From positions 1 to 37,678 of IMG/VR virus record IMGVR_UViG_3300042362_000131: a stretch of DNA of 37,678 bases. The stretch is one strand, 5' to 3'. Source of the DNA: a virus. This document shows, one piece after another, positions 16,221 through 23,806 of this stretch; within the stretch, counting starts at the first letter, position 1, and the number at the start of each line of letters is the position of its first letter. The notes under the pieces were generated by a model. It did no database searches, was not told the DNA's origin, and saw only the letters and a program-made list of their open reading frames with translations. A program made the position numbers and the translations under genes.

Positions 16221-16402
16221 TTGGCCGTCTTGTACCCTCCGCCCTTTTTCTTGTACTTGAGGGCTAGAAGCTGTGCCTTTCTCGCGGACCATTGGCCCGG
16301 CTTGCCGCCCTTGCCGCCAGACTTAATCGACTCAAAAAGACGCTTCCTCATGCCGGGCTTTGTGTAAACCCCGGCTGAGTTAACTGTTGAGCGGCGTTTC
16401 AC
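16217..16402 (-). CDS. 61-residue basic conserved phage protein
   Basis: Reads MKRRSTVNSAGVYTKPGMRK, then Gly/Lys-rich SGGKGGKPGQWSARKAQLLA and GGGYK. It is strongly basic. I recall the same KRRS-VN-AG-YTKP...QWSARKAQ pattern in many environmental phages and some plasmids. Overlaps the upstream gene by four bases and is coupled to the next. Function unknown, possibly nucleic acid binding. Confidence 0.78.
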   Translation of the reverse strand: MKRRSTVNSAGVYTKPGMRKRLFESIKSGGKGGKPGQWSARKAQLLALKYKKKGGGYKTAK

Positions 16403-16575
16403 TTGCAGGGCTTACGCTTGCCCATTTCACACTTACGTTTTCCACATTTCATTTTATTGTCCTCCTTGTATTCCATCATGTCCTCCGCAGCTTCGATAGC
16501 CTCGTCGGCCTCCTTCATGCGGCGGTAGAGCATACGCTCTTGGTTCTTATAACGACGTTCGTTGCGGTCTTTCAT
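16399..16575 (-). CDS. 58-residue Lys/Cys-rich protein
   Basis: Starts at the ATG at 16575, two bases after the preceding stop. The first part is a charged helix (ERRYKNQERMLYRRMKEADE) and the end is basic with three cysteines (KMKCGKRKCEMGKRKPCK), which could bind a metal. No family recognised. An in-frame GTG at 16605 would overlap the neighbour by 28 bases and is less likely. Confidence 0.65.
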   Translation of the reverse strand: MKDRNERRYKNQERMLYRRMKEADEAIEAAEDMMEYKEDNKMKCGKRKCEMGKRKPCK

Positions 16576-16577
16576 GG

Positions 16578-16820
16578 TTAGCAGTCCCAAGCTCGGCGGG
16601 ACCAATAGTTGGCAGACAGTTTATTGGTCTTTCCCTTGATGCCGCCAGAACGAGCACAGTAGCTCTTCTTACGGGAGGGCTGGTTCTTCTTGATGGTCAT
16701 ATTAGCATCGCCAAAGCGGACAATGCGCTCCTGCCCATTCTGGCAGGCTTTCACTCGAAACTTCTTTCGCTCCCCCGGTGTGCGTTGGGGAACATTGCAT
16801 TTCATCTTAGACTTATCCAT
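16578..16820 (-). CDS. 80-residue conserved phage protein (FGDANM type)
   Basis: A basic protein with the order KKFRVKACQNGQERIVRFGD, then ANMTIKKNQPSRKKSYCAR, and an aromatic end (SANYWSRRAWDC). I recognise this pattern from small proteins widespread in phages and large viruses, with FGD-(P/A)NM and a closing YWS...W. Start is the ATG at 16820, two bases after the homing endonuclease stop. Its first 23 residues align without gaps to the start of that endonuclease (13 identical). Molecular role unknown. Confidence 0.82.
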   Translation of the reverse strand: MDKSKMKCNVPQRTPGERKKFRVKACQNGQERIVRFGDANMTIKKNQPSRKKSYCARSGGIKGKTNKLSANYWSRRAWDC

Positions 16821-16822
16821 TG

Positions 16823-17530
16823 TTATACCCTGCAAAAGGTGTGACCAGCGGCAGTTTTATAAATACCAGAAATCTGTTGATTAATTGAGCTAGAACCAGA
16901 CTTTCTTCCAAAAAACTTAAGTGCCGCAGCAGTAATTGATTCAAAAACCTCTCCAGTTTCTTTGCACATGATCTTTATGTTTTTACCGCCATTAAGAATC
17001 CATTGATTCCTTGGCCTGATAAAAACATTACTTGGGATTACCGCTTTAATGGTCCGGTGCTTAACATTAAAGTCTTTTGCAATTGATGAGAGTGTCTCGC
17101 CGTTTTTGTAACGCTCGATAATCTCATGCCTATTACCCCAAACCTTTAACATTGGCTTACTTATAGATCCGCCCAAACATAGATTATATGTGTTTGGACT
17201 AAGAACATATGCCTCATTAACAAGTTCAGCCTCTAAAAGGTAGGCGTCGGCCTCACAGTCAAAATCAGCCAAGACTTTAACTGTAAAGTTGTCGTAGCCA
17301 TATTTAGCAACAGCAGCACAAAATCCACCTCTTACTCTTTGCGCCCTAGTTTCAGCAGATTTTTGGCTAACTACACCACAACCAATGTAACCAGAGTTAA
17401 TCGAATTACGTTTTGTTACCCCCAAATAGGTCTTTCCATTGACCATATTGGTTGTTTCATAGACCACAAACTTCTTACCGCCCTGCACATCACGGCGCGG
17501 GACGTTGCACTTCATGGTCTTCTTATTCAT
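16823..17530 (-). CDS. GIY-YIG homing endonuclease
   Basis: A 235-residue endonuclease. The GIY-YIG core runs from about residue 20: FVVY (22-24 as GIY), TYLG (35-37 as YIG), and the catalytic-type Glu in AYLLEAELV near 100, then SPNTYN. After it come a helix-turn-helix-like part (NGETLSSIAKDFNVKHRTIK) and a NUMOD-like DNA-binding part (VFESITAAALKFFG, then SINQQISG). The N-terminus MNKKTMKCNVPRR copies the start of the next gene, suggesting insertion at that gene. Codons look more A/T-rich than those of the neighbours, consistent with a mobile origin. Confidence 0.9.
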   Translation of the reverse strand: MNKKTMKCNVPRRDVQGGKKFVVYETTNMVNGKTYLGVTKRNSINSGYIGCGVVSQKSAETRAQRVRGGFCAAVAKYGYDNFTVKVLADFDCEADAYLLEAELVNEAYVLSPNTYNLCLGGSISKPMLKVWGNRHEIIERYKNGETLSSIAKDFNVKHRTIKAVIPSNVFIRPRNQWILNGGKNIKIMCKETGEVFESITAAALKFFGRKSGSSSINQQISGIYKTAAGHTFCRV

Positions 17531-17690
17531 CACGCTTGAGAAGCTTAATTAGCTTCGTAAGTGTATAGGCAATAGAGACTAACACCAGAATAAAGGCAGC
17601 GATTTCATTCACTTGAGTAAGTGTAATCGTTCCCAATGAGCCTCCAACGGTAACGGCAAATACCTTCACGATGTCGTTGTCGAAGATCAT
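17523..17690 (-). CDS. 55-residue small membrane protein, holin or antiholin candidate
   Basis: A frame from the ATG at 17690 (overlapping the upstream stop as ATGA) to TAA at 17523. The product has one clear transmembrane helix at about residues 30-45 (IAAFILVLVSIAYTL) and a basic-acidic tail (TKLIKLLKRDE). Its position straight after a holin-like gene, and before the endonuclease, makes it a plausible second holin or antiholin. The class is inferred from size and topology. Confidence 0.72.
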   Translation of the reverse strand: MIFDNDIVKVFAVTVGGSLGTITLTQVNEIAAFILVLVSIAYTLTKLIKLLKRDE

Positions 17691-18109
17691 TTGCGAATCA
17701 GGCTGGTCATCCGGCTACCAAACCACCAAGCCACGGCGGTTCCGGCCAACATCATGAAGCTCTGGATAGCTTCGACCTTTAGGTATTGGTCTTCAATCAG
17801 GAAGAAGCTGATGAATGAGCCAAGTACCAAACCAATAGTCAGGAAGGGGCGGGTGACGGCGCGGACGTTAGCTGCCCACGGAGACACCTTCTCGGTCATG
17901 TCGGCAGCAGATGCGGACTGTGATGCCGCAAATGCGTTCCATGCCGCAAGTGCTTCAGCACTAGCAGCTTGCTTATCAAGCATATCTAGGGCGAACTTGT
18001 TATCCTGCCGCTTTTCCCAGATGCGGAGAGCACTCGTAGCCAACGAGCCAAAAAGACCAAACAGACCTCCAGTTCCGGCGTTGAAGAGGAGTTCGGTGAC
18101 TACGCTCAT
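17687..18109 (-). CDS. Holin-like protein with three hydrophobic segments
   Basis: A 140-residue protein with a Gly-rich hydrophobic N-terminal segment (GTGGLFGLFGSLATSAL), a charged helical middle, and two transmembrane helices near the end (FLTIGLVLGSFISFFLI and SFMMLAGTAVAWWFG). This layout matches the three-segment holins associated with gene-transfer agents and some phages. It would make the hole that lets the endolysin at 36147-36527 reach the cell wall. The lysin itself lies in the other arm. Confidence 0.75.
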   Translation of the reverse strand: MSVVTELLFNAGTGGLFGLFGSLATSALRIWEKRQDNKFALDMLDKQAASAEALAAWNAFAASQSASAADMTEKVSPWAANVRAVTRPFLTIGLVLGSFISFFLIEDQYLKVEAIQSFMMLAGTAVAWWFGSRMTSLIRK

Positions 18110-18110
18110 G

Positions 18111-18698
18111 TTAGGTAACGTAATTCACCTGAGCCACACCACGCCAACGAGTGCCGCTGTCGTCCGTGATGAACACAAAGACGTGGGTCTTGCCTGTGCT
18201 AATGGAAGGCGCGGTGTCGTTCGGCCACTTAACCTCAGTCGGCCAAGTGATCGTGCCGGACGTATTCTCGATCTCCACAATCATGCCATACGCACCGCTG
18301 GGTACGTTGCTGAACGTAAAGGTGGAGTTGCCGTTAATCGTCTTCGTGAAGTAGTTGCCCTGCGAGCAATCAATATCTAGCAGGGATACAGCCGTAACCG
18401 ACCCCTTGTACTGCCCCGTTACCTCAAGGCTCGTAAACTTGCCGGAATTGGCCGTAGAAGAGCCAATAGGAAGCGGGGTAGCAAACAACTGAGCCGCCGT
18501 AGTCTTGCGCAAAGCCGTATCGGCTGAGCTATGGACTAGGATGGTGTCGGCAGAGGCGAGGACGGTCTTGGCCGTCTGGTCCGTAATGGCTCCCGGCAAA
18601 AGCACCGCATCATCAACGTGGTTGTTGAGATTGGTCGAGCTAACTAGGTTCGACGGCGAGGTCGTCCCGTAGGTGGTGCCTTTTTGAATTTGAGCCAT
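18111..18698 (-). CDS. Tail fibre / receptor-binding protein, short form
   Basis: A 195-residue protein. The N-terminal half is a low-complexity fibre section (SPSNLVSSTNLNNHVDDAVL, TDQTAKTVLASADTILVHSS). The last ~100 residues (from GQYKGSVTAVSLLDIDCS to RWRGVAQVNYVT) closely match the end of the larger fibre at 22071-23474. That shared beta-rich tip probably binds the host or forms the trimer end. It precedes the holin-like gene by one base. Confidence 0.78.
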   Translation of the reverse strand: MAQIQKGTTYGTTSPSNLVSSTNLNNHVDDAVLLPGAITDQTAKTVLASADTILVHSSADTALRKTTAAQLFATPLPIGSSTANSGKFTSLEVTGQYKGSVTAVSLLDIDCSQGNYFTKTINGNSTFTFSNVPSGAYGMIVEIENTSGTITWPTEVKWPNDTAPSISTGKTHVFVFITDDSGTRWRGVAQVNYVT

Positions 18699-18709
18699 GA
18701 CTTAGTATA

Positions 18710-19153
18710 TCAAGGCTTTGTGGGCCAAACTACATTATGCGGAAACCCTGCCTGAGAGGGAACATCGCGGAGAGCCTGACGATAAGCCGTCCATTGAATC
18801 TTGGCGGTGTTGTCCAACGGCGTGTCGTTAAGCTGGGTCCAATCACACTCGGCCAACTTGGTATTGCGCTCGCGGCGCATCTGATCCGCCTTTTGCCTAT
18901 CAATCTCAGCCTGCTCTTCGGGGGTATACGAACGCCAGAGCTTAGTCTCTACCACCTCGCTTGGAAGGATGGCAAACACCGAGCCAACAAACTTCTCTTG
19001 AACATCACCCTCCTCAAGACGGACTGGAAGCCAACCAAGCTCCCGAAGCCCATCATCATCCATCTGGTCGAGGCCAGAGATATTACGCCATGAACGGGGA
19101 AGTCCACGGGGGCCGTCGGCAATAACGCCGTTTTCAACGAAGCAGTAGTTCAT
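18710..19153 (-). CDS. Tail fibre assembly chaperone-like protein
   Basis: A 147-residue protein whose C-terminal part reads RNTKLAECDWTQLNDTPLDN, then WTAYRQALRDVPSQAGFPHN and VVWPTKP. This is the motif set of phage tail assembly chaperones encoded beside fibres. The first 60 residues (YCFVENGVIADGPRGLP) are typical of the domain that contacts the fibre. It overlaps the end of the sulfotransferase fusion gene by 20 bases and lies just upstream of the short fibre, its likely client. Confidence 0.85.
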   Translation of the reverse strand: MNYCFVENGVIADGPRGLPRSWRNISGLDQMDDDGLRELGWLPVRLEEGDVQEKFVGSVFAILPSEVVETKLWRSYTPEEQAEIDRQKADQMRRERNTKLAECDWTQLNDTPLDNTAKIQWTAYRQALRDVPSQAGFPHNVVWPTKP

Positions 19154-20912
19154 GGGAATAATTTAGGCTCTTGATTTCTTCAAAGGGATGGGTCCAGTCG
19201 CCATACTTCTGTTGGCGGAACAACCGCATGGAGTTGTAATAGGGCGTCTTATTGCCGGGTTCGGCATACAGATAATACCCCATAATTGGAATGACAACCC
19301 AAGTGGGGATACCCATAGCCGCAGAAAGATGGCTTACAGACGTACAGGAGCTAATTACTAGGTCGCAAGAACTGACTGCCTTATGAGTATCGTGCCACGT
19401 TTCAAGTGGTACGTCCTGTACCCAGCTTGGCTTGAACTCTAGATCGGCATCCCGCTGAAGGGAGATAAACTCTACGTCGTCCCGCTTGACGGCATCAAAG
19501 AACAATTGGGCCGGGAATAGCTTGTGGTGCTGGGCCTCAAACTGCTTGTTGCCCGACCAACGAAGCCCTACCCGTAGCTTCTTACCGGGAACAGTAAAGT
19601 CGGTGTCGATGTATGCATCTCCTCGGATAGATCTACGGTTTAGCCCAAGGTAGACAGGGCTAGACATTCCAGCCATCCAATAGTCGTGGTAGACCCCATA
19701 TTCTGCCCCATGCTGGACAACGGCTGCCACGTCAGGCTGCTTTTGCAGGAGGCTGACCAAAGGGCCGCTGCACGAGACAATCACCCGACATCCTCGCCTG
19801 CTGAGATTGCCAGCGTACCTTACCTGATGGATCTGATCGCCCAGACCGCCTTCTAGTTGGAGCAACACGGTCCCTTCGCTCTTGCCGTCCCATTCGGGCT
19901 GCGGAGTTTTCGGTGGAGCATCACCAACAATCTTCACCTTCCTGCCGCGTTGAAGCAGTTTGTAGCCTTCCTCAATCTTTCCTTCGCGCAGTTCGTACCA
20001 TCCACGGTTGTATGCGGCGCGATGGTCGGTAGGACGTTCCGCCTTTAGTTTGTCTGCGATGCGTCTACCCTCGGCGAAATCGCCCATCGTCGAAGCCGTC
20101 AGCTGCAAATCGAGAAGATCAATGTCCGGCGTGGTTCGCGGTTTAGGAAGCCAAAACTCAGGCTGGCAGAATTCGCTGTAGTGGTGCTTTAAAACATCAC
20201 GCGGCGACTGATTGTGCTGCCGCCCTAGCTTCGGCTTGATGTCGTGCAGGCCAGCTACGCCGTGCAGCCCCTCGTCGTCCTCCTTTACGGTAGATCCATC
20301 AATGCGATCAAAGTCGTACTCAAACGGGTCGAGGCCAAGGAAGTCGTGGATGCGCTGAAGCTGGGTGCGCGGGTCGGCCAGAAGGTCTTCGTACTCTACA
20401 AACAAAAAGCACTCTGGGTCGGCTTGGTATCCAGCCTGCAAGACCTGATAGGACGATTTCAGGTGCGCCGTAAGTCCCGACTGCTGAATGAAGTCGTCTA
20501 GGTTTTCTGGTTTTGCCACGCGGACAAAGGACGCCATGCAGTCTGGCACGCTGCGAACTGTGGCGATGATGCGCGGCTTGTGGCCTAGCACTTGAGCCAT
20601 TGCAGAAACAACTACTGGGAGCGGCCAGTTGCGTGCCTTGTCGATGACAACGGGCTTAGACGTAATCTCGTCGTAGTAGCCGTGAATCAAGCCACGCATT
20701 GCGTTGGCTAGTTTCTTCCGGTCGCGGTCGTTCTTTTCTAGTAGCGGCTCACGATGCCACGTTGTCGCCAACGCATCAAGCGCAGCACCGAGACCAGATG
20801 TAGTTGAAACGTGTGTCTGCGGATTCTGGTTCAGAATTGCCGCAAGTACCGTTGATCCAGAACGCGGAAGGCCAGACAAGAAGTGCAGCTTCTTGGTCGA
20901 TTTGTTGTTCAC
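19134..20912 (-). CDS. Sulfotransferase, TPR-like and GT-B glycosyltransferase fusion
   Basis: A 592-residue multidomain protein. Residues 8-250 are a PAPS-type sulfotransferase: LSGLPRSGSTVL at 12-23 is the 5'-phosphosulphate loop and RSVPDCMASFVRVAK at 120-134 the 3'-phosphate site. Residues about 264-328 form TPR-like helices (NRGWYELREGKIEEGYKLL). Residues 340-592 are a heptosyltransferase-like GT-B half, with PEWDG, LLQLEGGLGDQIHQVRYA, VGLRWSGN and CDLVISSCTSVSHLSAAMG. The usual Asp in the last motif is replaced (SSCTS). No signal peptide is seen, so it is probably cytoplasmic. It may modify a fibre or a host glycan; the substrate is unknown. Confidence 0.85.
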   Translation of the reverse strand: MNNKSTKKLHFLSGLPRSGSTVLAAILNQNPQTHVSTTSGLGAALDALATTWHREPLLEKNDRDRKKLANAMRGLIHGYYDEITSKPVVIDKARNWPLPVVVSAMAQVLGHKPRIIATVRSVPDCMASFVRVAKPENLDDFIQQSGLTAHLKSSYQVLQAGYQADPECFLFVEYEDLLADPRTQLQRIHDFLGLDPFEYDFDRIDGSTVKEDDEGLHGVAGLHDIKPKLGRQHNQSPRDVLKHHYSEFCQPEFWLPKPRTTPDIDLLDLQLTASTMGDFAEGRRIADKLKAERPTDHRAAYNRGWYELREGKIEEGYKLLQRGRKVKIVGDAPPKTPQPEWDGKSEGTVLLQLEGGLGDQIHQVRYAGNLSRRGCRVIVSCSGPLVSLLQKQPDVAAVVQHGAEYGVYHDYWMAGMSSPVYLGLNRRSIRGDAYIDTDFTVPGKKLRVGLRWSGNKQFEAQHHKLFPAQLFFDAVKRDDVEFISLQRDADLEFKPSWVQDVPLETWHDTHKAVSSCDLVISSCTSVSHLSAAMGIPTWVVIPIMGYYLYAEPGNKTPYYNSMRLFRQQKYGDWTHPFEEIKSLNYSHELLLR

Positions 20913-20914
20913 TT

Positions 20915-20950
20915 AGTCTTTATGGCAGAACCTATCGTTAAGTAAAGACT
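20915..20950. repeat. Inverted repeat between RCC1 and sulfotransferase genes
   Basis: AGTCTTTA at 20915-20922 and its exact complement TAAAGACT at 20943-20950 are separated by 20 bases. The pair fills the 43-base gap between the two genes. On the plus strand it is followed by TTT; on the coding (minus) strand there is no clear T run. It could be a weak terminator or an operator. Confidence 0.5.
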
Positions 20951-20955
20951 TTTGC

Positions 20956-22065
20956 CTACTCCTCAGTAGTTGCTATGTTGTGACCGTCGCCGCACGCAAT
21001 ATTGCTCCACGTCGTTAATGCTCCAACTTGTACGGGAGATGAACGGCTGGTTATGTTTCCTAGGCCAAGTTGGCCGAATTGGTTACCTCCCCAAGCCCAC
21101 AATGTTCCGTCGGTTTTAGTGGCTATAATGTGTTCGTAACCACACGCAACGTTGCTCCACGTTGTCAACGCTCCAACTTGTACAGGAGAGGAACGCATGG
21201 TTGTGTCTCCTAGGCCAAGTTGGCCGTATTGGTTACGCCCCCAAGTCCACAATGTTCCGTCTGTTTTGGTGGCTATAGTGTGGTAGGGGCCGCACGCAAT
21301 ATTGCTCCACGTCGTTAATGCTCCAACTTGTACGGGAGATGAACGGCTGGTTATGTTTCCTAGGCCGAGTTGGCCGTATTGGTTACGCCCCCAAGCCCAC
21401 AATGTTCCGTCCGTCTTAGTGGCTATAGTGTGAACGCGACCACCCGCAATGTTGCTCCACGTTGTTAACGCTCCGACTTGTACAGGGGATGAACGATCGG
21501 TTATATCTCCTAGGCCTAATTGACCGTAGTTATTGCGTCCCCAAATCCACAAGGTTCCGTCTGTTTTGGTGGCTATAGTGTGGTAACGGCATCCTGCAAC
21601 TTTGTCCCAAGTTGTTAACGCTCCGACTTGTACAGGAGATGAACGATTGGTTATATCTCCTAGGCCGAGTTGGCCGGAGTGGTTACGTCCCCAAGCCCAC
21701 AATGTTCCGTCAGTCTTAGTGGCTATGGTGTGGGTGCCGCCACACGCAACGTTGCTCCACGTTGTTAACGCTCCGACCTGAACAGGGGATAAACGGCTGG
21801 TTGTGTCTCCTAGGCCAAGTTGGCCGGAGCTGTTAAATCCCCAAGCCCACAACGTTCCGTCGGTTTTAGTGGCTATAGTGTGGATAAGGCCACACGCAAT
21901 ATTACTCCATGTGGTTAACGCTCCAACCTGAACAGGGGATGAACGATTGGTTGTGTCTCCTAGGCCAAGTTGGCCGAGGCTGTTAAGTCCCCAAGCGTAA
22001 AGATCATACTCTTTCTCACCAGCACCACCAGCACCCATCGCAAGTTTGATGACGTTCGGGTCCAT
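20956..22065 (-). CDS. RCC1-type seven-bladed propeller protein
   Basis: A 369-residue protein made of an N-terminal 25-residue lead (MDPNVIKLAMGAGGAGEKEY) and seven tandem repeats of exactly 50 residues; the last is cut short. Each repeat follows G-x-N-x-x-GQLGLG-(D/N)-x-T-x-R-x-SPVQVGALTTW, then (A)CG-xx-H-x-IATKTDGTLWAW. This is the RCC1 blade. Seven blades would close one propeller, though the short last blade needs the N-terminal strand to complete it. It lies among fibres, so a receptor-binding or adhesion role on the virion is likely. Differences between repeats are concentrated at a few positions. Confidence 0.88.
   Translation of the reverse strand: MDPNVIKLAMGAGGAGEKEYDLYAWGLNSLGQLGLGDTTNRSSPVQVGALTTWSNIACGLIHTIATKTDGTLWAWGFNSSGQLGLGDTTSRLSPVQVGALTTWSNVACGGTHTIATKTDGTLWAWGRNHSGQLGLGDITNRSSPVQVGALTTWDKVAGCRYHTIATKTDGTLWIWGRNNYGQLGLGDITDRSSPVQVGALTTWSNIAGGRVHTIATKTDGTLWAWGRNQYGQLGLGNITSRSSPVQVGALTTWSNIACGPYHTIATKTDGTLWTWGRNQYGQLGLGDTTMRSSPVQVGALTTWSNVACGYEHIIATKTDGTLWAWGGNQFGQLGLGNITSRSSPVQVGALTTWSNIACGDGHNIATTEE
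20990..22012 (-). repeat. Seven tandem 150-bp repeats within the RCC1 gene
   Basis: The coding sequence repeats every 150 bases about seven times, with high DNA identity (for example the phrases CCTAGGCCAAGTTGGCC and GCTCCAACTTGTAC recur in each unit on the plus strand). High similarity between units suggests recent expansion or continuing homogenisation. Repeat number may vary between related phages or collapse in assembly. Confidence 0.9.
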
Positions 22066-22070
22066 AGATA

Positions 22071-23474
22071 TTAGTTAACGTAGTCAACAAGGGCAGCACC
22101 GCGCCAGCGCGTGCCACCATCGTCGGTTACAAAGATAAAGATGTGAGTTTTGCCCGTGGTTAGGGTTGGTGCCGTATCCTTGGGCCACTTTACAGCGGCA
22201 GGCCAAGTGATAGCACCAGAAGTGTGTGTGAGTTCAAGAGCGAACGCGAATGAACGACTAGACGGAGGATTGCTAAAGGTAAACGTAGAGTTAGCTGCAA
22301 TGGTTTTGGTGAAGTAGTTGGCCGTTGAACAGTCGATGTCCAATGCTCCTACCGCCGTGATATTGCCAGCATAGTTGCCATTAAGGTCTAGGCGGGCAAG
22401 AGGGGTTCCTTCGTTAATGCCAATGCGGTCAACCGAGGCATCCGAGAAGAACAAGTTGGCCGCCGTATCACCCTCAATGCGAAAGTCCTTATCGGCACCC
22501 GCGTCATTAAAAGTAAACGTGCCGCCATCAAAGCCTACATTGCCAGAGGCATCAAGGGTTGTGAATTTACCAGCCGCAGCCGTGGTTGCGCCGACGGTGC
22601 CATTGATGTTGATCGAGGCTGTTCCCGTAAGGTTGGTGACCGTTCCCGAGCTAGGCGTACCCAAGGCATCACCATTGACCACAAACGCGCCAGCGGTGCC
22701 TGTATTGACTCCTAGAGCCGTAACAACGCCAGTACCCGTGGTGATGGTGGATGGCGCGGCTCCAGCACCGCCGCCAACAACAATGGCATTAGACGCCAAT
22801 GCGCTGGACGAGGCTAGGGTTCCACTTGCCGTAAAGGCCAAGACACCGCCAGACGTGCCAGAGGTTAGGCCCGTGCCGCCATTAGCTACAGCCAAAGTGC
22901 CAGCTAGGGTAATCGTACCGCTTCCGATGACAGGACCTCCCGAGGTGGTTAGGCCCGTAGTCCCACCAGATACGTCAACACTTGTAACGGTGCCCGTGTA
23001 TTGATCGGCAGACGAAATCGTAAAATTGGGGTAGGTTCCCGAGATGGTGGTCGTTCCACCCTGCGTTAGAACCACCGTCTGATCCGGCGCGGAGTTGGTA
23101 ATCGTGAAGTTGGGATAAGTCCCAGAAGTCGAGATGCCCGTGCTCGCCGTAAGAACCACCGTTTGGTCAGGGGCAGAATTGGTTACGGTAATGCTGCCCG
23201 TAGAAGTAATTGGCCCACCAGACACGCTAATGCCCGTACCAGCAGTAAGATCGACACTCGTTACGGTGCCAGCACCGTTAGTAGTCCACTCGACATCCGT
23301 TGCCCCAGAGTTAAGGCTTAGCACCTTATTTGCATTACCCGTATAAGAGGGCAGCAAATTAACTCGCGCATCGGCGGCAGTAGTAGCTCCGGTGCCACCT
23401 TGATTGATGGCTACGGTGCCACTAATTGCCGTGGACACGGGAGTGTCCAACAACAGCGTCTTAAAGATGTCCAT
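22071..23474 (-). CDS. Long tail fibre protein
   Basis: A 467-residue fibre rich in Thr, Gly, Ser and Val. The shaft has many repeated short beta units (VTSVDLTAGTGISVSGGPIT, APDQTVVLTASTGIST, APDQTVVLTQGGTTTISG). A central piece (GGTFTFNDAGADKDFRIEG) resembles the pre-tip repeats of environmental phage fibres. The last ~100 residues (from GNYAGNITAVGALDIDCS to RWRGAALVDYVN) form a tip shared with the short fibre at 18111-18698. It is likely a host recognition protein on the virion. Confidence 0.82.
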   Translation of the reverse strand: MDIFKTLLLDTPVSTAISGTVAINQGGTGATTAADARVNLLPSYTGNANKVLSLNSGATDVEWTTNGAGTVTSVDLTAGTGISVSGGPITSTGSITVTNSAPDQTVVLTASTGISTSGTYPNFTITNSAPDQTVVLTQGGTTTISGTYPNFTISSADQYTGTVTSVDVSGGTTGLTTSGGPVIGSGTITLAGTLAVANGGTGLTSGTSGGVLAFTASGTLASSSALASNAIVVGGGAGAAPSTITTGTGVVTALGVNTGTAGAFVVNGDALGTPSSGTVTNLTGTASININGTVGATTAAAGKFTTLDASGNVGFDGGTFTFNDAGADKDFRIEGDTAANLFFSDASVDRIGINEGTPLARLDLNGNYAGNITAVGALDIDCSTANYFTKTIAANSTFTFSNPPSSRSFAFALELTHTSGAITWPAAVKWPKDTAPTLTTGKTHIFIFVTDDGGTRWRGAALVDYVN

Positions 23475-23476
23475 TA

Positions 23477-23803
23477 TTAGAGGTAGTTGAGTTCCTGCGC
23501 CTCAATTACAGCATCAGTAGAAGCTTCGCGGATTGCGCGGGCTTTAAGGGCCATAGTGCGCGTCCAATAGGCTGAGCTATTGGCTGGCATACGGAAGCCC
23601 TTGGTGGCCGTAGGATCGGTGGTTCCGTCGAAGGTAACACGAATATCCGCTCCCGTCACCTGCACCAAAAGATGTTCCGTATCGGTAGCCAGCGTCCAAT
23701 CAAGGAAGGCTACAGCCGATGAGCTAACCGTGCGCTGCTTGTGCGTCGTGCCATTCTGCGGAATAGCCTGCGACGGGGTATTGACGATGCGTGCGTTAGG
23801 CAT
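23477..23803 (-). CDS. 108-residue virion-type protein, tandem paralogue B
   Basis: A small beta-rich protein. The middle (LLVQVTGADIRVTFDGTTDP) and end (RAIREASTDAVIEAQEL) align with those of the next gene upstream in the operon (VDVQTNDVMVTFDGSNPSST; KFIRAGGSDAAVQATPF). The two therefore arose by duplication. They sit between connector and fibre, which suggests minor virion or tail decoration roles. No named family recognised. Confidence 0.75.
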   Translation of the reverse strand: MPNARIVNTPSQAIPQNGTTHKQRTVSSSAVAFLDWTLATDTEHLLVQVTGADIRVTFDGTTDPTATKGFRMPANSSAYWTRTMALKARAIREASTDAVIEAQELNYL

Positions 23804-23806
23804 GGC

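Noticed and set aside
20956-22065. CRISPR array or diversity-generating retroelement target
   Set aside because: The 150-base units are an open coding frame of RCC1 blades with no spacers, and no reverse transcriptase or template repeat was found.
22375-23004. 209-codon plus-strand frame over the long fibre
   Set aside because: Pro/Val/Thr-rich antisense of a low-complexity fibre; no ribosome binding site or neighbours on that strand.
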